From: Hydractinia symbiolongicarpus
Lineage: Eukaryota; Cnidaria; Hydrozoa; Anthoathecata; Hydractiniidae
Reading direction: 5' to 3'
DNA: 64,000 nucleotides
Assembly (NCBI RefSeq): GCF_029227915.1
Contig: NC_079886.1
Location: 9,114,001-9,178,000 of the forward strand
Shown here: positions 53,401-61,230 of the stretch, one piece after another
How the letters are laid out: each line of letters starts with the position of its first letter
Numbering within the stretch: position 1 is the stretch's first letter
Notes under the pieces: model-generated
What the model was told of the DNA's origin: nothing
The model's input: the letters and a program-made list of their open reading frames with translations, nothing else
Database searches by the model: none
Made by a program: the position numbers and the translations under genes

Positions 53401-53610
53401 TCATTTCATTGTTGCATGCTTAGAAAAAAAATTATTAATTATTATCTTTTCCACAGTCAGGAAATCTTTTCAAACTGACTTTATATTTCTAATGCATACC
53501 CTGGCACATACATATTATTTTACAAAGTTATTTGATAATATAATATACCTGTTACTTGATCTTCTAGCGTTTTTTCTTGGTCTTCCAGTGCGTATATGAT
53601 CCTCTGTCAT
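26969..53610 (-). CDS. KMT2C/D: KMT2C/KMT2D-type (Trithorax-related) histone H3K4 methyltransferase, complete, 31 exons
   Basis: Exons: 53610-53549, 53110-53065, 49542-49451, 49134-48720, 48620-48458, 48358-47772, 47668-47366, 47280-47176, 47029-46778, 44330-44149, 43964-43800, 43630-42847, 42651-42437, 41757-41687, 41600-41049, 40725-40652, 40234-40187, 40098-38280, 37857-35195, 34888-34673, 34343-31482, 31019-30907, 30418-30286, 29684-29522, 29182-29046, 28969-28833, 28752-28533, 28457-28377, 27950-27855, 27760-27674, 27061-26969. Every intron is GT/AG and the 12,936 nt form one frame of 4311 residues; human KMT2C is about 4900 and KMT2D about 5500. Domain order is that of the KMT2C/D branch: ePHD, PHD triplet, second PHD cluster, HMG box, Q-rich middle, ePHD, FYRN, FYRC, Win, SET, post-SET. 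Expected role: enhancer H3K4 mono-methylation in a nuclear COMPASS-like complex. The start ATG follows TTAAATATA; further 5' non-coding exons are possible. Parts are described in separate entries. Confidence 0.95.
27112..27195. repeat. 23-bp tandem repeat, about 3.7 copies, in KMT2C/D intron 30
   Basis: Unit TGTTCATTTTCACGCAGTAAT plus TC (23 bp): three near-perfect copies and a truncated fourth. It lies 50 nt from the last exon, on the acceptor side of the intron. Confidence 0.9.
28099..28158. repeat. 15-bp tandem repeat, 4 copies, in KMT2C/D intron 28
   Basis: Unit GATCAGGGCGGAATT: two perfect central copies flanked by two diverged ones. Confidence 0.85.
28833..31019 (-). CDS. KMT2C/D: KMT2C/D exons 22-26: end of ePHD2, FYRN, FYRC, Win motif
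   Basis: Exon 22 (31019-30907) completes ePHD2 with SMLCDHH and then has [13 protein letters not shown]. Exon 23 (30418-30286) holds FYRN with [14 protein letters not shown] and stops at KEYVYP with a GTATGT donor. Exon 24 (29684-29522) continues [12 protein letters not shown] into FYRC ([10 protein letters not shown]). Exon 25 (29182-29046) has [11 protein letters not shown] and [16 protein letters not shown]. Exon 26 (28969-28833) has [10 protein letters not shown] and [20 protein letters not shown] is the Win motif; its Arg (about residue 4109) is the WDR5-binding residue in the family. FYRN and FYRC pair into one fold. Confidence 0.94.
29385..29458. repeat. (CAA)n/(CAG)n microsatellite in KMT2C/D intron 24
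   Basis: About 25 trinucleotide units, mostly CAA/ACA with a block of four CAG and isolated ATA interruptions. Non-coding; open frames over it are artefacts. Confidence 0.9.
31482..34888 (-). CDS. KMT2C/D: KMT2C/D exons 20-21: Q-rich helix, Pro-rich repeats, charged coiled coil and start of ePHD2
   Basis: Exon 20 (34888-34673) encodes a Gln/Met-rich helical segment ([15 protein letters not shown]). Exon 21 (34343-31482, 954 codons) opens with basic [15 protein letters not shown]. It then has Pro/Asn/Ser-rich sequence with short repeats of NMSTAIPP (24-bp units, 33787-33882), a poly-Q run, a long charged coiled coil (about 60 residues of [14 protein letters not shown] type), and an acidic linker. 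ePHD2 begins at [22 protein letters not shown] and [12 protein letters not shown], and continues with [29 protein letters not shown] and [17 protein letters not shown] to the donor GTATGG. Confidence 0.93.
33787..33882 (-). repeat. Four 24-bp coding repeats (NMSTAIPP)
   Basis: Four near-identical 24-bp units inside KMT2C/D exon 21, encoding repeated NMSTAIPP; more diverged P-N-M/V-P units extend the pattern toward 33990. On the opposite strand they read as a Gly/Met-rich frame that is not a gene. Confidence 0.85.
35195..37857 (-). CDS. KMT2C/D: KMT2C/D exon 19: 26-copy 21-residue repeat and poly-Q tail
   Basis: 2663-nt exon, residues about 1979-2866. A short Glu/Ser-rich lead is followed by 26 uninterrupted 21-residue repeats (see the repeat entry), then Ser/Asn/Pro-rich sequence, then a Gln-rich C-terminal part with runs such as [13 protein letters not shown] and [14 protein letters not shown]. 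The acceptor is TTTCTTTGTAG at 37858-37868 and the donor GTACTA follows CAACAGCAG at 35195. The repeats have no counterpart I know of in vertebrate KMT2C/D, whereas the Q-rich tail is typical of the family. Confidence 0.9.
36032..37669 (-). repeat. Coding minisatellite: 26 x 63 bp in KMT2C/D exon 19
   Basis: 26 consecutive units of 63 bp (1638 bp), each coding 21 residues. The consensus begins [16 protein letters not shown], then N or S, then RKP and V or M. No indels occur; differences are almost all single substitutions. Two main subtypes (SNRKPV and SSRKPM) roughly alternate, and the rare CLDGVH variant appears in copies 12 and 23. Each unit is acidic (six Asp/Glu against Arg and Lys) and keeps C-x5-HC plus a TDDE site of CK2 type. 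Because 63 is divisible by three, other frames are also open across the array; they are by-products. Confidence 0.97.
38280..40098 (-). CDS. KMT2C/D: KMT2C/D exon 18: Q/P-rich low-complexity region
   Basis: 1819-nt exon, residues about 1373-1978. It starts [12 protein letters not shown] directly after the HMG box. It holds a Lys/Glu/Gln coiled-coil-like helix ([19 protein letters not shown]) and many Gln-rich helices such as [13 protein letters not shown], separated by Pro/Ser-rich linkers with numerous SP/TP sites. This matches the long Q-rich, poorly conserved middle of KMT2C/D. It ends NEYPNEI with a phase-1 donor. Confidence 0.9.
40187..42651 (-). CDS. KMT2C/D: KMT2C/D exons 13-17: basic helix and HMG box
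   Basis: Exon 13 (42651-42437) encodes a strongly basic helix ([19 protein letters not shown]). Exons 14 (41757-41687) and 15 (41600-41049) are mostly disordered, but exon 15 ends with [13 protein letters not shown], the segment that precedes the HMG box in KMT2C/D proteins. Exons 16 (40725-40652) and 17 (40234-40187) give [22 protein letters not shown] and [14 protein letters not shown], the HMG-box core (about residues 1315-1372). Junction phases 2, 1, 1, 0, 0 hold the frame. Confidence 0.9.
42847..47029 (-). CDS. KMT2C/D: KMT2C/D exons 9-12: second PHD cluster and linker
   Basis: Exon 9 (47029-46778) has an acidic run ([12 protein letters not shown]) and begins a PHD finger with [15 protein letters not shown] and CGQCFHPFC. 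Exon 10 (44330-44149) continues with [26 protein letters not shown] and VGGWKC; exon 11 (43964-43800) has CAICEDCGS and [10 protein letters not shown]; exon 12 (43630-42847) completes it with [11 protein letters not shown] and YHCVQCRP. Three fingers span about residues 640-830. The rest of exon 12 is a disordered acidic linker with basic patches, ending DMTDP at an unusual donor GTATGG. Intron 9 (2.4 kb) hosts the Tc1/mariner relic. Confidence 0.92.
44564..46760. mobile_element. Tc1/mariner-type element, defective, in KMT2C/D intron 9
   Basis: Terminal inverted repeats start CAGTACTGTAAAAAGG at both ends. The first 29 bp (44564-44592 and the complement of 46732-46760) match perfectly, and similarity continues to about 80 bp. 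TA dinucleotides (44562-44563 and 46761-46762) flank the element, as expected for Tc1/mariner. Just inside each end lie clusters of CTATCGCG/CGATAG words, giving CpG-rich islands in AT-rich DNA. Inside are a broken transposase N-terminus (45306-45620) and two exact 28-bp tandem units (45936-45991). No DDE catalytic domain is recognisable, so it is non-autonomous now. Confidence 0.85.
45306..45620 (+). pseudogene. Broken Tc1-type transposase N-terminal HTH
   Basis: Two frames carry consecutive parts of a Tc1-like DNA-binding region: [18 protein letters not shown] in the first, then [35 protein letters not shown] in a second. A frameshift lies near 45390-45400. The basic GRKKK end resembles the GRPRK-type minor-groove contact between the two HTHs of Tc1 transposases. 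The second HTH and catalytic domain are missing or unrecognisable. Confidence 0.6.
47176..47668 (-). CDS. KMT2C/D: KMT2C/D exons 7-8: acidic/serine linker and basic patch
   Basis: Exon 7 (47668-47366, residues about 456-556) is acidic and Ser-rich with no domain. It ends in GRGRKKDD. Exon 8 (47280-47176) is basic, with [12 protein letters not shown], and probably acts as a nuclear localisation or DNA-contact patch. Both are phase 0 on both sides, so either could be skipped without shifting the frame. Confidence 0.85.
47772..49134 (-). CDS. KMT2C/D: KMT2C/D exons 4-6: ePHD1 and first PHD cluster
   Basis: Exons 4 and 5 (residues about 67-259) form an extended PHD finger. It opens with [10 protein letters not shown], has [13 protein letters not shown] as its middle Cys/His knuckle, and closes with [27 protein letters not shown] and LLCPDH. 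Exon 6 (about 260-455) packs three PHD fingers in a row, seen as [69 protein letters not shown] and YFCPECTG. These zinc fingers read histone tails or hold the complex together in the family. All Cys/His spacing looks intact. Confidence 0.93.
49451..53610 (-). CDS. KMT2C/D: KMT2C/D exons 1-3: N-terminus with AT-hook-like motif
   Basis: Exon 1 (53610-53549) starts with ATG and encodes [13 protein letters not shown] within its 20 full codons; GRPRK is an AT-hook core, as also found near the N-terminus of mammalian KMT2C. Exon 2 (53110-53065) and exon 3 (49542-49451) encode short Ser/Glu-rich sequence (residues 21-66). Phases run 2, 0, 2. Intron 2 is 3.5 kb and full of repeats. An alternative is that translation starts at the ATG inside exon 3 (49539), but the phase fit and the AT-hook support the upstream start. 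Confidence 0.75.
49960..51245. repeat. Dispersed repeat cluster in KMT2C/D intron 2
   Basis: A 1.3-kb block of degenerate sub-repeats. GAGGCCATTGCATTG (50357) matches GAAGCCATTGCATTG (50686). The CAAAAGTACATGATCCTA/CATTTTCTTGATCAG unit at 50897-50938 recurs at about 51061-51099 as CAAAAGCACGTGATTACA/CATTTTCTTGATCAG. GCTGACGTCATCAAAA-type words follow each. The part from 50755 matches 9126-9330. It ends near TTTTTCCACGGGCTTTATTG (51222-51241). No protein is encoded. Confidence 0.7.
51752..52998. mobile_element. Inverted-repeat DNA element (hAT-like ends), in KMT2C/D intron 2
   Basis: CAGTCTTGGTCATGAATA at 51752-51769 is repeated in inverted orientation at 52981-52998, a perfect 18-bp pair. 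Next to both ends are CATGCGATC/GTGCGATCGCAC-like words. The CAG...CTTGG-type end resembles hAT elements. The 8-bp flanks (TTTAGTAG and GGTAGTGT) share only TAGT, so a target duplication is not convincing. The 1.25-kb interior has no recognisable transposase. Confidence 0.6.
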
Positions 53611-55310
53611 TATATTTAACCTATATAAGATTCAAAAAAGTTCTTAGTAATTCAAATGGTAATAACTTTTATAACATTTTTTCCTCCACGACCTATATAA
53701 AATAGCATCTCAAAATAAACTCCACACCTTTATTAACTTTTCCACTGATAAGATAACTGCTGCTATTTGCTATGAGCTTTTTTTAGTTTTGGGGAAGTGG
53801 GAAAGGGGGTTTGGGTTGCATAATGTGACAGAAAAAATACTTTCTTGGTAATGTAAACATTTTTTGTTTGAGAATGTTGGCAATTTTGAATATAAACTAA
53901 ACATTCTGGGTTTTGTCTTATAAATCTTCTGGTTTTGGCATATAAAAATAGCTAAGTGCTGACAAAATCCTTAAAAAATGAAATATATTTTATGTCTCAA
54001 ATTGGAATTGTAAAAAACAGAAAAAACGACAACATGCAGCAAAACTTAGCGAAATATGCTGGAATGAAAACAACACTGCATGGAATTTAATTGTTTATTA
54101 TGAACATTATATTAGAATTTATACTATCGAAATGGAATTAAGGAAACATAAATGAAGGATCGTTTTCTATGCAATTAGTCGTAGTCTTTTCAACGTTGTT
54201 TGAATTGCTTTTTCAATAGCTTACAATAGAAGGAAGAAGAGGTATGTAAAAAAGAATAACGGGAAAAAATTTGCTTTACACGCTCTTGATTGATTGGTCA
54301 CACTAGTAAATTTTGGCAAGAAGTTGTTATAATAACCACTAGATACATAAAATAATCACCTTATACTTTGGGTACATTATAAGGACTGACTTCTTGTTCC
54401 TATTGCTAGGGTATTTAACAGAAATGTAAGAAAAACATTCTTCACATACAACATCATATGCTTTGCTTTTTTAGAGATGGAAGGTGAAGAGTTAAAGTCT
54501 TCAGTATTGATGGAAGGGGTGGTGAAGTCAAAAGCAAACAATGTGACAAAGGGGGTCACAAACATCACAGAATTTAAGACGACTAGGATGTTTTAGCAGA
54601 TTTGTTTTTTGCATGACCTTGCACAAATACTTGCCCATTTCATCAGCATTTTTGTCAAACCAGGGATAGTTTATAGTCAAAACCATAAAGTAATAAGCAG
54701 AGTTGTCATTGTCACCAGAGCTGTTTGTTTAGATAGAGTTATTTCAGTCCCAAAAATAGAGAACGTTGGTCAGCCAATAAAAATACGAAAATTCAAAAAG
54801 GAGCAATGATTTGACGTTGGATGAACCTGCAGACGTGCAACTGCGCAGCCACGGTAAATTTAGGTCAAGGGTTTTGTAATTTATTGCACATGTGCAGTGT
54901 ATGGAATATGGTAATATTTGATATCAAAGAATGCAATTTTGTATATAGCTGTGCAGCCATGCAGCCAGGGAATTTTAGTTTTGATGTTTAAAGATGATTC
55001 TAAAGTTTAGCCTTTAAAAAACTAGCCAGTCATAAATACGCGTCATTACACCTAATCTATATTTAATGATAACTTGTACACTTATTTAGTTGGAGCGCCC
55101 TATGCCAGACGCGGATTTAGACTATGTCAACCCAGTCATGCGACGTAGTAAAAAAATGAGTTAAATAATATGCAGTGTTGCACAAGAAATAAATCCCGGT
55201 GTTTTCACATTATGCCCGGTATTCTGGGGACGAAAATCTACTTCTTTATTTGCTTCGCCTCACAACGTAAATTCAATCAACTGATGTTGGGCTAACCTAT
55301 TTTATGTCAG

Positions 55311-55610
55311 ACTGTAACGATATACTTCATAACACACAAACCCTGTCAAGGTTGTTTCTAGGTATAATCATGGAATGTTTTTCTGTAAGGGTTTGACCGT
55401 AACACTATACTTTATAGCACACAAACCCTGAAGGTTGTTTCTAGGTATTACTATATTTTCCTCCGTGAAAGTTTGGCCGTAGCTCTAGTCGTTATAGCAC
55501 ACAATCCCTGTCAAGGTTGTTTCTAAACATAACATTGGTGTGTACTTCCTAGGGATTTGGTGGTGGAACTAGACTTTATAGCACAGAAAACCTGTCAAGG
55601 TTGTTTCTAT
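55311..55610. repeat. Degenerate tandem repeat, 4 units of about 80-85 bp
   Basis: Four copies of a unit containing CTTTATAGCACACAAACCCTG, then TCAAGGTTGTTTCTAGG. The CACAAACCCTG core starts at 55335, 55420, 55500 and 55582, giving spacings of 85, 80 and 82 bp. Confidence 0.85.
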
Positions 55611-57758
55611 ATATTGATAAAGATTATAGGCGTTAATAATAGCCAGTTAATTTTTGTTTAATCCAAAGAAATTAACCTGCAGAATACTATCTTCCTGTCC
55701 ATGTAAAAACAAACAAGGATCGCTGCACAGTAGCTTTACTTTAAGGTTAGTTGTTTTTGTTAATCTTTTTTGTTTCTATGCTATGTGTTTCTCCTTATAT
55801 GTTACTATGGCTATAACGTTTTGTTGATAATATTAGCTAATCAAAACATGCAAAATATTGGACTGAGAAGAGCAATTTTCAGTCAATTTTGTGGCAAATT
55901 TAGCTGTATGTGATGTGAGGTTGCTACATCTTTTGTTTAACTAATTTCTAGCATTTATCTTATAACAAAAGTCTAGTAAACTAAACTCATCATTTTACCT
56001 AAGAGGGCGGGGAAGAGAGACATGTATACTTTCCACTTATAACTACTGTCCACAAAATTTATTACATTTCGTTACCAAACAGTTGTAAAATTAAAATATT
56101 GACATTTTAAGTAGGCATGAAGCTAAAAAATATTTATTCAATTTTTTGAACTCTTCTATACCGAACGGTATCATTTGTTTTTGTTAGCTTTTTTATAAGC
56201 TTTTTAACGATTTTATTTTTCAACTAAAATTGACTTTAGTTATCAAAAAAAGTTTTTTCGCCTCGTATGTCGATTAAAAAAGCTTGCTATGATTTTAAAA
56301 TATCCTGATTGTTTTAAATTCTCGAAAAATCAACCTGATTGGTTTAAAAAACAATGCCATAGCGAATCAACCGTGACTAATTGAATAATCAATGTGCCTG
56401 TAGATAGCTGATTTCACATTTCTGTATAAAAATGCAGCAAACACTTTCAGCATTTAAAAACATATTTTATCCTTTTCAGGTACAGCAACGAGAAAGATGC
56501 TGAAGAAACTCAACTCTACCAATCAAAATGTTCAAGAATATTTTTTAGGAGGAAGATGTAAGACTTGAACAAAACTAAATGATACGGCTTGATATTTTCC
56601 CTTGTCCTACAACCTTGTTGAGGAAAACAACTTGACAGATTAATGTACATAAAACTTGATTTTAGTAGCGAAGCTTTTAAAGCAATGGTGTAGAACACGC
56701 CAAGACCCCATCATTGTTTTTTGTTTTTTTAATATTCAACGCTCTGACATAGTAAAAAAATTGGCTAGATCCACGCCTGCATGTACCATTACCAAGAGAG
56801 TTTTAGAGAGACAACAAGCATAAAAGACTTTTTTGTCACTCTAGTTCTTCCAATTCTAAATATATATAAAGATTTGCTATCTGAAAATAGGGTTGGTTGC
56901 GTGACTCTAACACCAAATATTTGCAACGTCTGCCTAGCTAATTACATAAGGAAAGTAACACTATATTTCATCCGACAAATCAAAAACAACAAACACACAT
57001 TTTTAAATAAGTGAGTACACTTCTTCAAATTTTTCACCACAACTATATTTGTTTTTTTGTCAAATAAATTTTGTTACACTTTACAGCCGTTTTCCGTAAT
57101 AGGAAAAAGAACATGCTAGGTCCTGCTAGCGCCTTTGCAGAAAAAAATTGAGAATCATGGCAAAGTTTAATTGGTTGAAAGGAGGAAGGAGGTAGCAAAA
57201 AACAGTTTTTACAATGCAAGAAATTGAAAAATGTTGCACAGAAAAATTAAGGCTTTCGTCTGTTAAAATGGAGATGAAGATGATAGGGGGGATATGAGAA
57301 GAGGAATAAACATTTGTCAATAGCCTAGCTATAGGGAGCTAGCTACACATTAAAACATTTAGAACCAACAAAGTATTTCAATGATGCCTTAAAAAATTGT
57401 TTTATTTTGCGCTTGCAGCTAAATATGTTGGTGTTAGTAATGCAATTTCGTTTTGCATTTTGCAAAATCTCAGCCATTTTATATTTTGGCTAGAGAAACA
57501 GATGTTTGAAGCAAGATTTATAACATTTGCGTATGCAGTAGGACAAACCAACGCAATATAATAAATCTCGTGTAACAGTTCCTAGAAAGGATATAAATGA
57601 TCAATCAAATAAACTAGTCTTAAACATATAACTCGTGTAATCACACCGCAACAGGTTAAAAGTGCGCGCATAGCTTCCATTTTGATATGCTGCCATATTT
57701 CCCTTTCTAAACACAAAACATAACACGGTTTTCTCGAAACGTGAGTTCACGGTTCACT

Positions 57759-58064
57759 ATGAAAAGACTCGTCGCGCCGCGGTGGCCCTCTAAGCGAGAT
57801 TGGCTCCAAATATTTAATGAATTGTCTTTACGTGGAAGGTTCAAAAGTTCTCGTTTGAACTACAGAATACTTTTAAATTTCACATTAACTAGACAACGGT
57901 CTAATGTGACATTTTGGAACGTCAGTCAAGCGCTAAACCAACTACCGATCCTCCCTAAAAAACAGACACCCTTGGGAAAAAAACGAATGCAAAAAAATGA
58001 ATGCAAAAAATGGATGAGGAATTACTGCTTGTTAATTTGCCTTTTATTAGCAAACTTAAATTAG
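57759..58064 (+). CDS. Uncertain open frame of 101 codons
   Basis: ATG at 57759 followed by basic sequence (MKRLVAPRWPSKRDWLQIF), ending in a short hydrophobic stretch (YCLLICLLLANLN). No family is recognised and no splice or promoter context supports it. Its first 40 residues look more protein-like than most frames in this AT-rich DNA, so it could be a lineage-specific gene, an exon of an unseen gene, or chance. Confidence 0.2.
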   Translation: MKRLVAPRWPSKRDWLQIFNELSLRGRFKSSRLNYRILLNFTLTRQRSNVTFWNVSQALNQLPILPKKQTPLGKKRMQKNECKKWMRNYCLLICLLLANLN

Positions 58065-58783
58065 TATTAATCTTTTATTTCGCATTTTACCTTATTTCGT
58101 TTTGTTTGCAGTTTCGTAAATTCACACAATAAAATTTACAGGAAAGGCAAACCAATAGTATTTGAGGATACTGTTTCGCCATCTTTAATTTTGCAATTTT
58201 AATAAAATAAATAATACAACTTCGACAACATTTATTTCTTCATTTTTTCGTAAACTAAATACAAAACTGTAGCTGTTAAAATGTAGAATCTAGAAATATA
58301 TAATTGCATATCCTTAGGTTAGAAATATGTGATTTTAGGTTTAACTAAAGTAGTTAAAAGTGGCACAAAAAAAAGAAGACGGTGTTAGTCTTATGTCCAA
58401 CTCCCTAAACGTTCTATAAAAGGCTAGCAAAGCAGATACGGATGTTGTGCGACTTAACTCTCTTTTGTGATCTGAAAATGATGTAGTTCAAATGTTTTGT
58501 AATCTCAAGAGGATTGATAGGTGATCAAAATGAGCTGTAGATCATTATCAGTAGTTAATAGTTCATGTTTTAGTTTTCGTTTGGATTTGTCTTTTCATGT
58601 CGTTGTCAAGAAATTTATTCCATAGTTTGGTCCTCTGCTAGTCATAGAGAATTTAGCGATAGGTTGAAAAAAGCTTTTATTTCTTAAAATTTATTTTATC
58701 ATCCGTAAACTTGACCATTTATTTACCTTATTTTTCTGAAGAACATAAATAAGAGCTTTAAGCTAAAAAAAAGTGTGAAGAAA

Positions 58784-58784
<1 letters not shown>

Positions 58785-58814
<30 letters not shown>
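58785..58814. repeat. (AAG)n microsatellite
   Basis: Ten uninterrupted AAG units. Confidence 0.95.
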
Positions 58815-59636
58815 ACGTTTTTGAAATTCGGGAGCATTAAAAAGCAATGACGAAGAGCAGATGTGGAGCAGATTTGCATCATTCAAAAAATATTTTCTAT
58901 GCTAACAAAGTTGTCTACTTACTTCAATAATGCTGAAGAAACATGCAATCCCACTTCCCCCAATATAACTTTACAAACTTTTTTTATCCGCATTAAAAAA
59001 ATGCATAATTTGTATTTTTTTTTTTTTTTTTTATGATCTACTCTTAAATTTACAAAATTTTCACGGGGCTAGCCATGGTAGGCCCTAGGGGAGACGACTC
59101 CCCCTCCTCACAAACCACAACCCCTACCCCGAAACAACTTCTTATAGGACTGAAAATGTTTTGCTTTATTGATATTTTGCGCAAATATAATTATTCGTAT
59201 TAACCATTTCTTGTATGTCAGGAGGTCATTTTGTTTTCAGGTTTTAGTTTTCATAAAATCTTGAACGCAAAGGAAACGTGTCTTACTTTGTTCTTGTTTC
59301 ATTATTTATTGTACTTTTTTATCGGGGGGAACACTTTATCGGGGGAATTAATAGTATCCAATTTTAATAGTCAATATGCAGCTACTGTTGAACCTCTATT
59401 AAAAATCCCTTCTGTTCTGGCCATCCAAATATAAAAAATCTAACAGACCCTGGGATGAGGTTGGTTTAAACCGGCCTGTCTGCATCGAGCTCTATTATTG
59501 ATAATCAATAAATTTGTTCCTGGCTGTTTACTGTCAAAATCTTTATGAATACCTCTCTGTAATTTTTACTTTCAAAAATAGATAATTTCGGGCTGCTTTA
59601 GAAGTTCCACACATAAGACTGCTCTTGCTTTTATGC

Positions 59637-59700
59637 AACCTCGTCCCCGGAGATTGTTTTTTATATTTCTGTCTCAATACAAAAACCTGGGGACAAGGTC
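59637..59700. mobile_element. Micro-MITE with ACCTCGTCCCC ends
   Basis: About 64 bp bounded by AACCTCGTCCCCGG and CCTGGGGACAAGGT, imperfect inverted repeats. Related CCTGGGTACGAAGT and CCCTGGGATGAGGTTGG words occur singly at about 45890, 59448, 62045 and 63176. Small stem-loop repeats of this type are common in animal genomes; the class is not assignable. Confidence 0.5.
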
Positions 59701-60370
59701 GGGTTTCATGCAAAAAGACCATCGATATTTTTATTGATCGTGCAATAGGCAAACGTGTCAATTGTAATGCTTCAAGAAGATTAAAACCAGATAGCTGCCA
59801 CCGTTGCAAATACTTTGTTTAGCGATTAAGAAAGTGGAAGTCGTTGCAACCGTAACCGTAAGAAAATGGAGGAATATAGAACATCAGAAAAAGTAGTGCA
59901 GGAAGCCATGAAATGAAATTTACGTGAAGACAGGTCGATTTAATAAGATGAGATTTTTTCAAATTTTCAATTGATTATCCCGCAGATGTGATGATAGCTA
60001 AATATATGCTGGATTCACTACTTGGTATGAATATGTTTGAACACATACATGTGACAGTAATTTTGCGATCAATTTCAGTTCCTGAAAAATAGTCTTTCTA
60101 ATTGAAAATCTACCAAACTTTTGCCTAAAACTAATTTTTCAGCATCACATGCTTTACATCTTCAACAATGTTGGGCCAGCTTTAAGTTTGTGTACAACAT
60201 AACTTGATAGTTATTTCCAACCTAGTTTCCAGGCTTTTAGTTTAGTAGGGGTTTTGATGCATTGAACGTTTATAAACTTTGTTTTCTTCGCGTAATGATT
60301 CGAAATTGAAGCAAGTTGTTTTAATCACATGGCTCGTGACTTAAAACAAACGTTCATAATAGGTCGTTAC

Positions 60371-60437
60371 CCATTCTCGTCCCGAGAGCTCTTGGAAATA
60401 AGCCTACAATCAAACTCTTCTTTGGGGACAAGAATGG
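60371..60437. mobile_element. 67-bp micro-MITE with 7-bp target duplication TCGTTAC
   Basis: Ends CCATTCTCGTCCC and GGGGACAAGAATGG form inverted repeats with one mismatch over 13. Direct repeats TCGTTAC flank it exactly (60364-60370 and 60438-60444), supporting transposition. The GTCCC-type end resembles the element at 59637. Confidence 0.65.
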
Positions 60438-60540
60438 TCGTTACCGTATCCGTCCAAAAGTTAACTAATTAAAGAAGTTAAACAACATGCCAAAAATGTT
60501 GTCTAATTTACACGCATTTTATGTATTTTTTATAACTGGA

Positions 60541-60745
60541 TTTGTGGCGCCTGGCCTGGTTCTTATAGAGTTTGCTTTAAATGTCACAAGGTCCATGGTT
60601 CAGTTCACTACGCGGTCAAGTTTAGCAAGTGCCTTTACCACAGCTGCTGGTAAACCCAAGCCATGAGAGGGATATTGGGTAAGCAATACCGGTGTAGGCC
60701 TAACGTGAAGTGGCGTGGTTCTCTGTACAATCATCCAACCTCTTG
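60541..60745 (+). repeat. tRNA-like SINE candidate
   Basis: A box-A-like segment (TGGCGCCTGGCCTGG, about 60544-60558) is followed some 40 nt later by a box-B-like GGTTCAGTTC (60597-60606), the RNA polymerase III promoter spacing of tRNA genes. The cloverleaf is not convincing, and a non-tRNA body follows (CAGCTGCTGGTAAACCCAAG, GGCCTAACGTGAAG). This head-plus-body layout is that of a tRNA-derived SINE. Ends and A-tail are unclear. Confidence 0.5.
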
Positions 60746-60934
60746 ATTTTTGTTATCGTGGAGAAAATGGCTTTTAAAAATGATTGAAAGTGAGTTGATT
60801 AAATATAGGAGTCTGGATCTTTCTCCATCTTCTCATCCTGTCGTTCCTATTCCCCTAAGATTTCTCTTTATTGTGCATTCTCCAAAGATCTTTCTCTATC
60901 TTGTGACTAAATCAATTGAGATAATTATTAAATA

Positions 60935-61230
60935 TCTATATTATAATGCCCGTCCGTCCGTCCGTCCGCCCGTCCGTTCTGTCTGTCACGCAAAATGGTA
61001 GCTTAGCTGCGCAATAGCGAGAAGCATGCAATGCGGTATAAAAAGGACGGGCGAACCCGTGGATTTTCAACAAGCTAACGACTAGTCTGTATTATAATAC
61101 CGGTATACGTCTGTCCGTCTGTCTGTCACGCAAAATGGTAGCTTAGCTGCGCAAGTAGCCAGACGCACGCGATGCGGTATAAAAAGGACGGGCGAACCCC
61201 TGTCCACGGGCTTACGATATATCTGTATAT
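60935..61230. repeat. Two tandem units of about 151 bp with TATTATAATRCC starts
   Basis: Each unit starts TCTRTATTATAAT, has a CCGTCCGTC or GTCTGTCCGTC microsatellite, then shares GTCACGCAAAATGG, TAGCTTAGCTGCGCAA, GCGGTATAAAAAGGACGGGC and GAACCC. A third TCTGTATAT start follows at about 61220. CCACGGGCTT near the end also occurs at 51228. Confidence 0.85.
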
